From an uncultured bacterium (GTDB taxonomy: Bacteria; CSSED10-310; CALFER01): a stretch of 64,000 nt of DNA. The DNA is taken from assembly GCA_937951895.1 (NCBI GenBank), contig CALFER010000017.1:38108-102107 (forward strand), in the 5' to 3' direction. The notes under the pieces were generated by a model. It was not told the origin of the DNA. It did no database searches and worked only from the letters and a program-made list of their open reading frames with translations. Below are positions 62,547 to 64,000 of the stretch, piece by piece (the first letter of the stretch is position 1; every line of letters starts with the position of its first letter). The translations under genes and the position numbers were made by a program.

Positions 62547-63803
62547 ATGAAAGCAAAACTGTTGACGATGCTGCTTTCGATCGTATTCGTCGGAATGTTG
62601 GTCGGCATTGTCATGATGATCCCGAACAGTGGGATCCGCAATGCAGCCGCATCGCCGTCGAATGCTCAGCCAGCACAACCGACAATCAATCTTTCGAATG
62701 TCGATGAAAAGAGGGAATCGGCTCCGGTACCTACAGCCGACCCCAGCGGACCGCATCCTGTTATCACGTTCGCAGAAGTTGAGCATGATTTCGGGACGAA
62801 CATGGCCGGAGAGAATCTCAAGCATACGTTTTCATTCGTAAATAAAGGCAATGCGACTCTGATCATCGATCGTATCAAAGCCGGGTGAGGATGCACTGCT
62901 GCCTTGGCCTCGGCCAAGGAGATTCCCCCGGGTGGGGAAGGGAAAGTCGATGTTGAGTTCAAGACAGCCGGAAAATCCGGGGTTCGTGAACAGTCCATCA
63001 CAGTCATTTCAAACGATCCAGCCAACTCGTCACTCGTCCTGAAAGTTAAAGCAAATCTCGAAGTCTACTTCGAATGCAAGGAACGCATGGTGTCGTTTGG
63101 TCGTATCCCGCGCAGTGACAGCATCATCAAGAAGGTGGAATTCAGCGGTAAATATCTGAAAGAAACCGGCATAAAATCGATCAGCATCTTCACGCCGGAA
63201 GGGACACCATCCAATCCGGAATTCCAGAATGCACTCTCCTGGACGATCAATGATCAACGTTCAGCGGAACCGCCTCAGCTCTCGGTTGAATTCAAGCTCA
63301 CTCCGTCGGGAATGAAGATCGGACCATTCCGGGAAACGGTGAAGGTCAAGACAACGGCTGAAAATCCTGCGGAATTAGACATTCAGGTAACCGGAGAAAT
63401 CCTCGGACCTATTACAACCGATCCGCCTCGATTATTCTTCAATTTCTCGGATGATCCGGCTTCACTGACCCGGAAAGTCGTGATCAAATCGACAGATGGA
63501 AAGGATTTCGGGATTACCGGGGTAACGTGTGAGGATCAGGGGATTCGCATTGAGAAACCGGATTCGAACAAGTCGCAAAGCCACGAGTTAACCGTCAGCA
63601 TCGTGCCCGATTACCAGGGCGATCGTATCCGAACGGATTTGCTGGTCAAGACCACCCATCCTGATTCAAACGAACTAAAAATTCCGATCAGCGGGTTCCG
63701 ACGTCAGAATCCTGGTAGCGGGAACACGATGAATGACGCGAAAGAAGCGCCCAAGGCCATGCAGATGAACACGAACAATACTATGAAACAGAAGGACAAA
63801 TGA
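62547..63803 (+). CDS. Exported DUF1573 protein with in-frame TGA at a conserved Cys (candidate selenoprotein)
   Basis: An uninterrupted DUF1573 reading frame of 418 residues except for one TGA at codon 114 (62886-62888). Before it: signal/anchor (~1-35) and HDFGTNMAGENLKHTFSFVNKGNATLIIDRIKAG. After it, in the same frame: GCTAALASAKEIPPGGEGKVDVEF and ITVISNDPANSSLVLKVKANLEVYFE. Aligned with the neighbour (TLII-6 residues-C-S-C-TAA), the TGA takes the place of the first Cys: TLII-6 residues-U-G-C-TAA. If TGA is read as selenocysteine the motif is U-x-C. A stem-loop follows. Otherwise the gene is a nonsense-mutated pseudogene. GGACAAGGG precedes the ATG. Confidence 0.75.
62902..62919 (+). promoter_or_regulatory. 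Hairpin 13 nt after the in-frame TGA (candidate bacterial SECIS)
   Basis: CCTTGGCC-TC-GGCCAAGG folds as a 7-bp stem with a CUCG loop. It begins 13 nt downstream of the TGA, close to the spacing in the E. coli fdhF SECIS (about 11 nt). The loop carries a G only at its fourth position, and the bulged U of fdhF is absent, so the match is partial. Confidence 0.45.
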
Positions 63804-63863
63804 TCAGTGGCTCGAATGCGGATCGACCGATTTACGGCAAGACAGGATTGGTTCAGATTTTTC

Positions 63864-63893
63864 TTGACAGCACGAGTGTCCGCTGTTAGTAAT
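63864..63893 (+). promoter_or_regulatory. Promoter for tRNA-Phe
   Basis: TTGACA (63864-63869) and AGTAAT (63888-63893), 18 bp apart, in the 124-bp gap after the second DUF1573 gene. Transcription would start about 27 nt before the tRNA. Confidence 0.5.
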
Positions 63894-63927
63894 CGTATCG
63901 GTTCCGAGCTCCGTAGATTAAACGGAA

Positions 63928-64000
63928 GCCGAGGTAGCTCAGGCGGTAGAGCGAGGGACTGAAAATCCCTGCGTCGGGGGTTCAACTCCCTCCCTCGGCA
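63928..64000 (+). tRNA. tRNA-Phe (GAA)
   Basis: 73-nt cloverleaf. The acceptor stem pairs GCCGAGG with CCTCGGC plus discriminator A at 64000. The D stem is GCTC/GAGC. The anticodon stem AGGGA/TCCCT encloses loop CTGAAAA with anticodon GAA (63961-63963) after U33. The T arm is GGGGG-TTCAACT-CCCTC with one G-U pair. Whether CCA is encoded cannot be seen, because the window ends here. Confidence 0.97.

Noticed and set aside
62547..62888. Treating the second DUF1573 region as two separate genes split at TGA 62886.
   Set aside because: The frame is continuous, the domain runs across the TGA, and no start codon with a ribosome-binding site follows it; a GTG/TTG restart would remove the core strands of the domain.
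1..64000. CRISPR arrays, insertion sequences, prophage genes, plasmid or chromosomal origins.
   Set aside because: No direct-repeat arrays, transposase or integrase reading frames, or DnaA-box clusters were recognised.

Overview
The window looks like chromosomal DNA of a Gram-negative (diderm), probably uncultured bacterium of moderately high G+C. The envelope genes support this: MreBCD-PBP2-RodA, MurC/MurG, CdsA, UppS and a PlsB-type glycerol-3-phosphate acyltransferase. I cannot name the phylum from sequence alone. Gene density is high and many genes are coupled by ATGA or GTGA overlaps. No phage, insertion sequence, CRISPR array or rRNA operon is visible. The only mobile-element trace is a decayed, ORF-less group II intron.

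Layout. 1-3.2 kb: a membrane histidine kinase and an NtrC-type sigma-54 activator. 3.2-8.7 kb: the elongasome operon mreB-mreC-mreD-mrdA-rodA behind a clear sigma-70-like promoter. 8.7-12.8 kb: a radical SAM/DUF2344 fusion and RNase G. 12.9-15.6 kb: an ECF sigma factor, a zinc-finger anti-sigma factor and an HtrA-like protein that has lost two catalytic residues. 15.6-19.5 kb (minus): thiC-thiD, a Tat-signal AmrS-like radical SAM protein and a YdeI-like protein. 19.5-20.4 kb: an M50 protease with a frameshifted 3' end. 20.4-28.2 kb (minus): truA/rplM-rpsI-rpsB-tsf-pyrH-frr-uppS-cdsA-dxr-ispG, joining translation, isoprenoid and phospholipid synthesis. 29-36.3 kb (minus): two GT4 glycosyltransferases, a PIG-L deacetylase, a GNAT enzyme, a MobB-like protein, a ZIP transporter and a sulfatase-fold lipoprotein. 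36.3-40.1 kb: a large secreted gingipain-like (C25) peptidase.

40.1-49.8 kb holds two divergent energy or sulfur modules. On the minus strand, a class V cysteine desulfurase, a two-cysteine DsrC, a DsrM/TmcC-like membrane subunit, a DsrK/HdrD-like Fe-S subunit and a HELGH metallopeptidase form one operon. On the plus strand, IorA (without its ferredoxin domain), IorB and an ADP-forming acyl-CoA synthetase make an oxoacid-to-ATP pathway. 49.8-50.1 kb is the group II intron remnant, sitting exactly behind an intrinsic terminator. 50.1-53 kb: two tandem secreted paralogues and a SpoIIE-type phosphatase. 53-59.5 kb: murC-murG, lepB-plsB and a divergent FtsZ-like GTPase. 59.7-64 kb: a YtcJ-like amidohydrolase, two DUF1573 proteins and tRNA-Phe.

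The most interesting site is in the second DUF1573 gene. An in-frame TGA (62886-62888) stands exactly where its neighbour has the first Cys of the conserved CxC motif, and a perfect hairpin follows 13 nt downstream. This fits a selenocysteine codon with a bacterial SECIS, although a nonsense mutation or sequence error is not excluded.
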